The position numbers and the translations under genes were made by a program. Positions 1-5,094 of a stretch of 5,094 nucleotides of DNA are shown piece after piece (the stretch's first letter is position 1; each line of letters begins with the position of its first letter). This DNA is from an uncultured Longilinea sp. (GTDB taxonomy: Bacteria > Chloroflexota > Anaerolineae > Anaerolineales > Anaerolineaceae): assembly GCA_937863945.1 (NCBI GenBank), contig CALMIB010000476.1, positions 1 through 5,094 on the forward strand. Direction: 5' to 3'. The notes under the pieces are model-generated. The model made no database searches. It had not been told where the DNA came from and saw nothing but the letters and a program-made list of their open reading frames with translations.

Positions 1-1
1 C

Positions 2-592
2 AGCCCAGACCTGAAGGTGATCCTGCTATCCATCCCCGAAAGCCCCGAGCGCTCCCTGGAACTGGAACGCCAGCTTCCGCATGAGATCATGCATATCCTG
101 GAATATGAATTGGTCGGATCCCAGTATAGCAACGTGCCCGTCTGGTTGCGTGAAGGGATTGCCTCAATCGCTGAACTGTACCCAAATGCCGATTACGCCC
201 GCGTGCTGGAAACCGCGCAACAAAAAGACAGCCTGATCCCCATGGAAAGCCTGTGCAGCGCCTTTCCACGGGATGCAGGCAGCGCATTTCTTGCCTATGC
301 GCAGTCCGCTTCCTTTGTCCGCTACCTGTATCAGACCTACGGCAGCACCGGCTTGGTCAACCTGCTGCGCCAGTATCAGGTTGGACTGGGGTGCAGGGAA
401 GGCGTTCAGACCGGGTTGGGAATCTCGCTTTCAGAACTTGAAAACGACTGGCACGGCCACACGCTATCCGTCAGCCCCGTGGCTACAGCCATGAGGGCTT
501 TGTCCCCGTACCTGTTCATTGCCCTCCTGGTATTGCTTGCGCCGCTGGTTCTGGCAATCGCCCGCCCCAGGCCCGAGGGAAAACCGCTGTGA
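2..592 (+). CDS. C-terminally membrane-anchored MA-clan zinc peptidase-like protein, 5' partial
   Basis: The reading frame is open to the left edge, so the true start lies outside the window; the GTG at 17 is probably an internal valine. A zinc-protease motif HEIMH (bases 80-94) is followed 16 residues later by W-L-R-E-G (143-157), the usual arrangement in MA-clan (gluzincin) peptidases: two His ligands and catalytic Glu in HExxH, then a downstream Glu as the probable third ligand. One hydrophobic segment of about 20 residues (bases 503-562) sits near the C-terminus, followed by a short Arg/Lys-containing tail. This suggests a catalytic domain outside the membrane held by a C-terminal anchor, presumably after a signal peptide beyond the window. 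Two cysteines (residues 80 and 126 counted from the GTG) could form a disulfide there. The substrate is unknown. The stop overlaps the next gene's start by four bases, indicating co-translation. The family call is fairly sure; peptidase activity is inferred. Confidence 0.8.
   Translation, partial: SPDLKVILLSIPESPERSLELERQLPHEIMHILEYELVGSQYSNVPVWLREGIASIAELYPNADYARVLETAQQKDSLIPMESLCSAFPRDAGSAFLAYAQSASFVRYLYQTYGSTGLVNLLRQYQVGLGCREGVQTGLGISLSELENDWHGHTLSVSPVATAMRALSPYLFIALLVLLAPLVLAIARPRPEGKPL
575..580 (+). promoter_or_regulatory. Shine-Dalgarno site for the acylphosphatase gene
   Basis: GAGGGA lies eight bases before the GTG at 589, inside the last codons of the upstream peptidase gene. Its strength and spacing support GTG as the start, giving a 97-residue protein of normal family length. 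The GTGA overlap with the upstream stop is the classic arrangement for translational coupling. Confidence 0.65.
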
Positions 593-882
593 GTGGCAGC
601 GATCACGCTCAACTGCACGCGCTGGTGGATGGACAGGTGCAGGGCGTCGGCTACCGCTATTTCGTCAAGAACACCGCGGATGCGTTGGCGCTGACCGGCT
701 GGGTGCGGAATAAATGGGACGGCCGGGTGGAAGTGCTCGCCGAGGGCCCCCGCGAAGCGCTGGAGCAACTATTGGAAAAATTGCGCCGCGGGCCGTCCTC
801 GGCCTTCGTCTCGGACGTTAAGATCGACTGGAATCCATCCAGCGGAGCCTACACGCGCTTCAACGTCGCGCCGAGCGAATAA
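589..882 (+). CDS. acyP: Acylphosphatase
   Basis: This encodes a complete 97-residue acylphosphatase, a small cytosolic alpha/beta enzyme that hydrolyses the carboxyl-phosphate bond of acyl phosphates such as acetyl phosphate and 1,3-bisphosphoglycerate. The phosphate-binding signature GQVQGVGYR ends with the catalytic arginine at residue 23. The second signature, GWVRNKWDGRVEV, carries the catalytic asparagine at residue 41. Both numbers match the classical Arg23/Asn41 pair, which supports the GTG start; so does a good ribosome-binding sequence eight bases upstream. The gene overlaps the stop of the peptidase gene by four bases and is probably expressed from the same transcript. Its TAA stop is one base away from the stop of uvrB on the other strand, leaving no room for a separate terminator. 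The physiological role of bacterial acylphosphatases is poorly defined, and the peptidase neighbour does not clarify it. Confidence 0.96.
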   Translation: MSGSDHAQLHALVDGQVQGVGYRYFVKNTADALALTGWVRNKWDGRVEVLAEGPREALEQLLEKLRRGPSSAFVSDVKIDWNPSSGAYTRFNVAPSE

Positions 883-896
883 GCTATTCTTCCTCG
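872..896. other. Small imperfect inverted repeat over the convergent acyP/uvrB stop codons
   Basis: GAATA (877-881) and TATTC (885-889) pair perfectly around AGC, and flanking CGAG (872-875) pairs with CTCG (893-896) across an unequal internal loop. The repeat is centred on base 883, the only intergenic base, so both stop codons lie within it. It is the only hairpin-like element I see at the shared 3' end. No T-run follows in either direction, so it is not a typical intrinsic terminator. It may slow polymerase, protect transcript ends, or be chance. Confidence 0.25.
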
Positions 897-2929
897 CCGG
901 CCAGCAGCTTTGCTCGCTGCCAGGGCGATAAATTCTCATCTTCGGCCATCAGGTTGCGCAGGCCGTAGATCTGGTCGCGCAGTACCGCCGCGCGCTCAAA
1001 TTCGAGGTCCCTGGCAGCCTGCTTCATTTCCTTTTCCATCTCAGAGATCATGCGCTGGATTTCCTTGCGCGGGATGCCTGCCGGGCGGCCCTCCCTGGTC
1101 GTATATTCGCCGCGTGCTTCAGCCACCTGGGCGGCGCCCAACCGTTCGGTCAGGTCGTGGATGGCCTTGACGATTGTCACCGGTTCGATGCCGTGATCGT
1201 CATTGTATTTTTTCTGTTTGGCGCGCCGCCGGTTCGTTTCCTGGATTGCCATCTGCATCGAATCGGTCATCCGGTCGGCGTACATGATCACCCGGCCGTT
1301 GACGTTTCGCGCGGCCCGGCCAATCGTCTGAATCAACGCCGTGCCGGACCGCAGAAAACCTTCCTTGTCCGCGTCCAGGATGCCAATCAGCGACACCTCA
1401 GGCAGGTCGAGGCCTTCACGCAGCAGGTTGATGCCCACCAGGACGTCAAAAACGCCCAGGCGTAGGTCCCGCAGGATGCCAATTCGCTCCAGCGTTTCAA
1501 CTTCGGAGTGCAGGTAGTGAACCTTGATGCCCAGTTCCATCAGGTAATCGGTCAGATCCTCCGCCATGCGTTTGGTCAGCGTGGTGACCAGGACCCGTTC
1601 GCCCCGTTCGGTGCGCTGGCGAATTTCCTTTACCAAATCATCCACCTGTCCCTGCGTGGGCCTCACCTCGACCTGCGGATCAAGTAAACCCGTTGGCCGG
1701 ATGATTTGTTCCACCAATTGCTCCCTGCGTTGCAGCTCATACGGTCCCGGCGTGGCGGAGGTGTAGATGGTGTAACCCATGTGCTGTTCGAATTCTTCGA
1801 ACTTGAGCGGGCGGTTATCCACGGCAGACGGCAGCCGGAAACCGTATTCGACCAATGTCGTTTTGCGGTTTCGATCCCCGTTGTACATGCCGCGGATCTG
1901 CGGCACGGTCATATGCGATTCGTCCAGCACAAGCAAATACTCGCTGGGCAGGTAGTCGATCAACGTCCACGGCGCCGATCCTGCCGGCCGTTGATCGAGG
2001 TGGCGCGAGTAGTTTTCGATCCCGGAACAATAGCCGACCTCGCGCAGCATTTCCAGGTCGTAACGCGTGCGCTGTTCGATGCGCTGCGCTTCAAGATACT
2101 TATCCTTGGCTTTGAAATAAGCCAGTTGCTGCTCCAGTTCAGCTTCAATGTCATTAATGGCTTTCTTCAGCCGGTCTTCCTGGGCAATATAATGCTTGGC
2201 CGGATAAATTTCAATTTTCGTGGGCGTGTCCAAAATTTCGCCGGTCACCGGGTTGACCGCGAGCATGCGCTCGATCTCATCCCCAAAGAACGTGATGCGG
2301 TAAGCCTGCCGGTCTTCATACGCCGGGAAAACTTCCAGCGTGTCGCCTCGAACGCGGAACGTGCCCGGTCTCAGGTCCATATCGTTGCGCTGATACTGGC
2401 TCTCGACCAGTTGACGCAACAACGCGTTGCGCCGGTACAGGCCCCCCAGCTCCAGAGAGATGATGACGTTGCCATACGCTGCCGGGTCGCCCAGGCCGTA
2501 AATGCAGGATACCGACGCGACAATGATCACATCCCGCCGCGACATGAGCGCTTTGGTCGCGGCCAACCGCAACCGGTCAATCTCCTCGTTGATTTCGGTT
2601 TCTTTTTCGATGTAAAGGTCGCGCTGTGGAACATAAGCTTCAGGCTGGTAATAATCGTAATAGGAGACAAAATACTCCACCGCGTTTTCTGGAAAGAACT
2701 CTTTGAATTCCGCGTACAGTTGCGCAGCCAGAGTCTTGTTATGCGCCATCACCAACGCGGGCAATTTCGTCTGCGCGATGACATTGGCAATGGTAAAGGT
2801 CTTGCCGGTTCCGGTCGCGCCTAAGAGCACCTGATGTTTGTATCCTGACCGGACGCCGTCCACCAACTGGCGAATTGCCTCCGGCTGATCGCCGGTCGGC
2901 TCGTAGGGAGCATGCAGCTTGAAATCCAT
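884..2929 (-). CDS. uvrB: UvrABC excinuclease subunit B (UvrB)
   Basis: This is the damage-verification subunit of bacterial nucleotide excision repair: UvrA loads it onto DNA, it checks strand integrity with its beta-hairpin, then recruits UvrC to incise. At 681 residues it has the family's normal length. In order: Walker A GATGTGKT (37-44); the Tyr-rich beta-hairpin start YYDYYQPEAYVP (90-101); the interaction region around 150-250; Walker B DESH (336-339); helicase motif TSATPG (390-395); motif V in GINLLREGLDLP (499-510); motif VI QTIGRAARN (534-542); and a C-terminal UVR coiled-coil (about 621-661, including LEFERAAVLRDQI) that contacts UvrC. No frameshift or missing key residue is visible. 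The ATG at 2929 is the only possible start: an in-frame TGA stands six codons upstream (2945-2947) with no other start codon between, and AGAGGA lies five bases before it. It follows the kinase gene on the same strand after 64 bases and may have its own promoter there. Confidence 0.99.
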   Translation of the reverse strand: MDFKLHAPYEPTGDQPEAIRQLVDGVRSGYKHQVLLGATGTGKTFTIANVIAQTKLPALVMAHNKTLAAQLYAEFKEFFPENAVEYFVSYYDYYQPEAYVPQRDLYIEKETEINEEIDRLRLAATKALMSRRDVIIVASVSCIYGLGDPAAYGNVIISLELGGLYRRNALLRQLVESQYQRNDMDLRPGTFRVRGDTLEVFPAYEDRQAYRITFFGDEIERMLAVNPVTGEILDTPTKIEIYPAKHYIAQEDRLKKAINDIEAELEQQLAYFKAKDKYLEAQRIEQRTRYDLEMLREVGYCSGIENYSRHLDQRPAGSAPWTLIDYLPSEYLLVLDESHMTVPQIRGMYNGDRNRKTTLVEYGFRLPSAVDNRPLKFEEFEQHMGYTIYTSATPGPYELQRREQLVEQIIRPTGLLDPQVEVRPTQGQVDDLVKEIRQRTERGERVLVTTLTKRMAEDLTDYLMELGIKVHYLHSEVETLERIGILRDLRLGVFDVLVGINLLREGLDLPEVSLIGILDADKEGFLRSGTALIQTIGRAARNVNGRVIMYADRMTDSMQMAIQETNRRRAKQKKYNDDHGIEPVTIVKAIHDLTERLGAAQVAEARGEYTTREGRPAGIPRKEIQRMISEMEKEMKQAARDLEFERAAVLRDQIYGLRNLMAEDENLSPWQRAKLLAGEEE

Positions 2930-2934
2930 GAGCT

Positions 2935-2940
2935 TCCTCT
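2935..2940 (-). promoter_or_regulatory. Shine-Dalgarno site for uvrB
   Basis: Read on the minus strand, AGAGGA lies five bases ahead of the ATG at 2929. With the in-frame stop at 2945-2947 just beyond it, this fixes the uvrB start. Confidence 0.7.
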
Positions 2941-2968
2941 CGTCTCAGATCAACCATCGCCACAAAAG

Positions 2969-2982
2969 AGATCAATTGTTCT
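2969..2982 (-). promoter_or_regulatory. LexA-like palindrome upstream of uvrB (candidate operator)
   Basis: Read on the minus strand the sequence is AGAACAATTGATCT, a 14-base palindrome with six of seven base pairs matching. It fits GAAC-N4-GTTC, the core of LexA (DinR) boxes known from Firmicutes and Actinobacteria, with one mismatch (GATC in place of GTTC). It lies directly downstream of the -10-like element at 2983-2988, where a bound repressor would block the expected transcription start. uvrB is a common SOS gene, which makes the reading plausible, but no lexA gene is visible here and the organism's own LexA motif is unknown. Confidence 0.35.
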
Positions 2983-2991
2983 ATTTTATCA
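2983..2991 (-). promoter_or_regulatory. Candidate extended -10 promoter for uvrB
   Basis: On the minus strand, TGA directly precedes TAAAAT (five of six matches to TATAAT), giving an extended -10 of the TGn type in an AT-rich patch within otherwise GC-rich sequence. At normal -35 spacing I see only CTTCCC, which is poor, so the promoter would depend on the extended element. Transcription would start near 2976 and leave a leader of roughly 45 bases before the uvrB ATG. Confidence 0.4.
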
Positions 2992-2993
2992 CA

Positions 2994-4346
2994 TTATGCG
3001 TTCACGGGAAGCACCAACGTGAACACAGCCCCGCCAAGCGGATGGTTGGCCGCGGATAAGCTGCCGCCCATCAGGACGGCCAATTGGCGCGCGATAGCCA
3101 GTCCAAGTCCGCTGCCGCCCACATCGCGGCTGCGGCTGCGATCTGCGCGGTAGAAGCGCTCAAACAGGTGCGGCAACACCGATTCAGGTATGCCCGGTCC
3201 GCTGTCATGCACGCTGAGTGTCACATTGGCTCCCTGGTGGAGGATTGCCATGCGAATCACGCCACCCTGCGGAGAATATCGCACCGCGTTGGCAAGCAGG
3301 TTGGTGAGAATTTGCTCGATCCGCAGAGGATCGCCGCGGATTGCAGGGATTTCCGCCGCTTCGAGCGAGAAGCGAATCGAGCGATCCAGGCCCGCCGGTT
3401 CAAAGCGTGACAAAACATTGGCCGCCAACTGACGCAAATCCACGGCAGTTTGCTCGAGCCGCAATTCCTTCGCGTCCGCCAGTGCCAGAATGCGTAAATC
3501 TTCCACCAGACGGGAAAGCAGGCTGTTCTGGTCCAAGGCCACCTGCAGCCCTGCCGCATCCAGGGGATAGATTCCATCCTGCATGGCTTCCATTTGCGCC
3601 CGTTGGACCGCCAGCGGCGTGCGCAATTCGTGCGCAATGTCCGCGGTCATGGCCTGCCGGCGCGCTTCGGATTCCTGTAATGATTGCGCCATTTGATTGA
3701 AGCTCTGGCCCAACGCAGCCAGTTCGTCGTCACCTTTGACCGCCACTCGTTGCGATAAATCGCCGCGTGCCATCTGATTGGCTGCTTTTTCAAGCTTTTG
3801 CAAAGGGTTGGCAATCCAGCTTCCCAGCAGCAGCGCAAGAATCATTGCAATCGCCAGCGCGACCGCCCCGCTGAGCAGGGAAATATTGTTTAGCCGTTCC
3901 ACCAGGCGCTGCCCTGAGCCGGAATTGCCCCCCAGCCCGCCTTCCGCCCACAGGTATCCGATGATGCGCCCCCTGGCATTGCGAATCTGGGCGGCATCAG
4001 CCAATTCGCGCCCGTCGATCAAAGTGCCCGCTGTTTGAACACCGGCAGTATCGTAAACCACCTTGCGGTCCGCATCAATCAAGCGCAGGCGTTGCCCCAT
4101 CATCCCGCCCATGCCTCGGCCTGGATTGCCGTGCATGCTTTGCAGCAGGCTGTCCGCGCCTTCCCAGGTTTGGTTCGCGGCATAATAATCGCGCAGCGAG
4201 GTGACCAGGCCGTCGAGACCGACCATGCCGCCGCTGGTCATATAGGTTTCCACCTGGCGCGCCACGCCCAACCGGGCAAATACCGTGATCGCGAGGATGG
4301 GGATCAATGCTACCAGGCCAAAAGCCAGAATCAATCGCACGCGCAT
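2994..4346 (-). CDS. Membrane sensor histidine kinase, BaeS-like
   Basis: This 450-residue kinase autophosphorylates on histidine in response to an envelope or external signal and passes the phosphate to the regulator encoded just upstream. Visible parts in order: a first membrane helix (about 4-24) after the basic N-terminus MRVR; an extracytoplasmic sensor domain (about 25-155) with a PAS/Cache-like stretch near 86-134 (LRLIDADRKVVYDT, later GRIIGYLWAEGG); a second membrane helix (about 156-178); HAMP linker (about 179-228); HisKA domain with the H-box HELRTP and phosphoacceptor His239; N-box near Asn349/Asn353; G1 box DSGPGI (381-386); F-box LFERFYR (394-400); and G2 box GGSGLGLAI (410-418). 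All catalytic boxes are intact. The sensor holds a Met/Gly-rich loop (71-84). The ATG at 4346 is two bases past the regulator's stop, with AGGA six bases ahead, so the pair is surely co-transcribed. The BaeS label rests on similarity around the H-box; the signal is unknown. Confidence 0.95.
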   Translation of the reverse strand: MRVRLILAFGLVALIPILAITVFARLGVARQVETYMTSGGMVGLDGLVTSLRDYYAANQTWEGADSLLQSMHGNPGRGMGGMMGQRLRLIDADRKVVYDTAGVQTAGTLIDGRELADAAQIRNARGRIIGYLWAEGGLGGNSGSGQRLVERLNNISLLSGAVALAIAMILALLLGSWIANPLQKLEKAANQMARGDLSQRVAVKGDDELAALGQSFNQMAQSLQESEARRQAMTADIAHELRTPLAVQRAQMEAMQDGIYPLDAAGLQVALDQNSLLSRLVEDLRILALADAKELRLEQTAVDLRQLAANVLSRFEPAGLDRSIRFSLEAAEIPAIRGDPLRIEQILTNLLANAVRYSPQGGVIRMAILHQGANVTLSVHDSGPGIPESVLPHLFERFYRADRSRSRDVGGSGLGLAIARQLAVLMGGSLSAANHPLGGAVFTLVLPVNA

Positions 4347-4348
4347 AG

Positions 4349-5032
4349 TTAATCCTTTCTCATCCGGTAGCCAACCCCAAACACTGTCTCGATATAGCGG
4401 GGCTCCTTGGGATCGACTTCCAGCTTGGCCCGCAGGTTTTTGATATGCGCATCAATGGTGCGTTCGTAACCCTCATAGGCGGTGCCTTGCACGGCTTCCA
4501 GCAACTGCAACCGGTTGAACACCCGCCCGGGCTGGTCAGCCATGGCGGCCAGCAGGTTGAATTCAGTCGGCGTCAATTCAATCCGGGCGCCGTTCCGCTC
4601 CACCGAATGCGCCTCCAGGTCGATCGTCAAGTCCGACAGGCGCAGCACCGCGGTTGTCGTTCTGGCAGACCCCGCCCGCCGCAGGACGGCGCGCACGCGC
4701 GCCACCACCTCGCGGGGAGAGTAGGGTTTGGTCAAATAGTCATCCGCGCCCAGCTCCAGGCCAATCAGCCGGTCGGTTTCCTCCACGCGGGCAGTCACCA
4801 TGATGATGGGCGTTTCATCCTTGCGGCGGATGCTGCGCGCCACATCCAGTCCATCCATTCCCGGCAGGTTGAGATCCAACAACACCAGATCAGGGTGCTG
4901 TTTTTCCCACAGAGCCAATCCCTGGTCGCCTCGCGACGCGGTGACAACAGTGTAGCCCGCTGCTTCCAGGTAAGAGCGCAGGATTTTCACCAGCTCGATT
5001 TCATCTTCAACGATCAGGATCGTAGCCATCAT
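4349..5032 (-). CDS. OmpR/PhoB-family response regulator, BaeR-like
   Basis: This 227-residue cytosolic transcription factor is the partner of the adjoining kinase. The receiver domain (about 4-120) has the acidic pair Glu9-Asp10, phosphoacceptor Asp53 in LLDLNLPGMDG, switch Thr80, and Lys102 in the TKP motif, so it should be phosphorylatable. A short linker leads to a C-terminal winged helix-turn-helix (about 129-225) with the TPTEFNLL motif, a recognition region RTIDAHIKNLRAKL and the closing wing TVFGVGYRMR. The recognition-helix wording resembles BaeR, but target genes cannot be read from this. Two ATG codons stand in tandem (5030-5032 and 5027-5029); an in-frame TGA (5033-5035) immediately precedes the first, so no longer start exists. 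The ribosome site is weak: AGG seven bases before the first ATG, GGTG four bases before the second. The start is therefore uncertain by one residue. It is the first gene of the kinase operon within the window. Confidence 0.96.
   Translation of the reverse strand: MMATILIVEDEIELVKILRSYLEAAGYTVVTASRGDQGLALWEKQHPDLVLLDLNLPGMDGLDVARSIRRKDETPIIMVTARVEETDRLIGLELGADDYLTKPYSPREVVARVRAVLRRAGSARTTTAVLRLSDLTIDLEAHSVERNGARIELTPTEFNLLAAMADQPGRVFNRLQLLEAVQGTAYEGYERTIDAHIKNLRAKLEVDPKEPRYIETVFGVGYRMRKD
4353..4356 (-). promoter_or_regulatory. Shine-Dalgarno site for the histidine kinase, inside the regulator's end
   Basis: Read on the minus strand, AGGA (within AAAGGA) lies six bases ahead of the kinase ATG at 4346 and overlaps the last codons of the regulator gene. 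It supports that ATG and implies coupled translation of the regulator and kinase. Confidence 0.6.
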
Positions 5033-5094
5033 TCACCAGCCTGTTGAGGGTTTCAAGCAAATGGTCCTTCCAGTTTAACACATTGCCATTAACG

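Noticed and set aside
17..19. GTG as the start of the peptidase gene
   Set aside because: The frame stays open to the window edge, no ribosome-binding sequence is visible, and starting here would leave only 21 residues before the zinc motif with no export signal. A start upstream of the window is more likely.
406..768. A 120-codon minus-strand frame across the peptidase/acylphosphatase junction
   Set aside because: It is antisense to two genes supported by clear motifs, and its translation resembles no family I recognise.
904..920. GCAGC/GCTGC hairpin just past the acylphosphatase stop as a terminator
   Set aside because: The five-base stem has no T-run after it and lies in conserved-length uvrB coding sequence, so it is probably incidental.
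1706..2824. A 372-codon open frame on the plus strand, antisense to uvrB
   Set aside because: It lies wholly inside uvrB, whose motifs are complete on the other strand. Its translation shows no recognisable domain; long antisense frames are common in GC-rich genes.
4445..5047. A 200-codon plus-strand open frame antisense to the response regulator
   Set aside because: The receiver and winged-helix motifs on the minus strand account for the whole stretch; the antisense translation has no domain-like pattern.
5033..5094. Promoter for the response regulator operon
   Set aside because: On the minus strand there are TTGAAA and TTAAAC-like hexamers, but none at workable spacing from a partner or from the start codon. 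The promoter may lie beyond the right edge.

Overview
The window is a compact stretch of bacterial chromosome, GC-rich by eye, with five protein-coding genes and almost no intergenic space. I see no RNA gene, mobile element, CRISPR array or prophage sequence. The style of the proteins (a membrane-anchored MA-clan peptidase beside an acylphosphatase, and a BaeS/BaeR-like two-component pair) fits a free-living environmental bacterium, possibly Chloroflexota (Anaerolineae-like). That placement is an impression from protein style and has not been tested by any search.

Layout. On the plus strand, the left edge cuts into a gene for a zinc peptidase of the MA-clan type with an HEIMH motif and a C-terminal membrane anchor (2-592). 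Its stop codon overlaps the GTG start of a complete acylphosphatase gene (589-882), so the two form a translationally coupled pair. On the minus strand, reading from right to left, are an OmpR/PhoB-family response regulator (5032-4349), a membrane sensor histidine kinase two bases downstream (4346-2994), and, after a 64-base AT-rich gap, full-length uvrB (2929-884). uvrB and the acylphosphatase gene converge tail to tail with a single base (883) between their stop codons.

Function. The regulator and kinase form a complete phosphorelay: sensor, HAMP, phosphoacceptor His239 and ATPase in the kinase; receiver Asp53 and a winged-helix DNA-binding domain in the regulator. UvrB is the damage-verification helicase of nucleotide excision repair and has all its motifs. 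The gap ahead of uvrB holds a plausible extended -10 promoter followed directly by a 14-base near-palindrome resembling the GAAC-N4-GTTC class of LexA operators, so uvrB may have its own damage-responsive promoter in addition to any read-through from the two-component genes. The most useful leads are that operator candidate, the abutting convergent ends, and a Met/Gly-rich loop in the kinase sensor domain. Nothing in the window looks like an undescribed multi-gene system.
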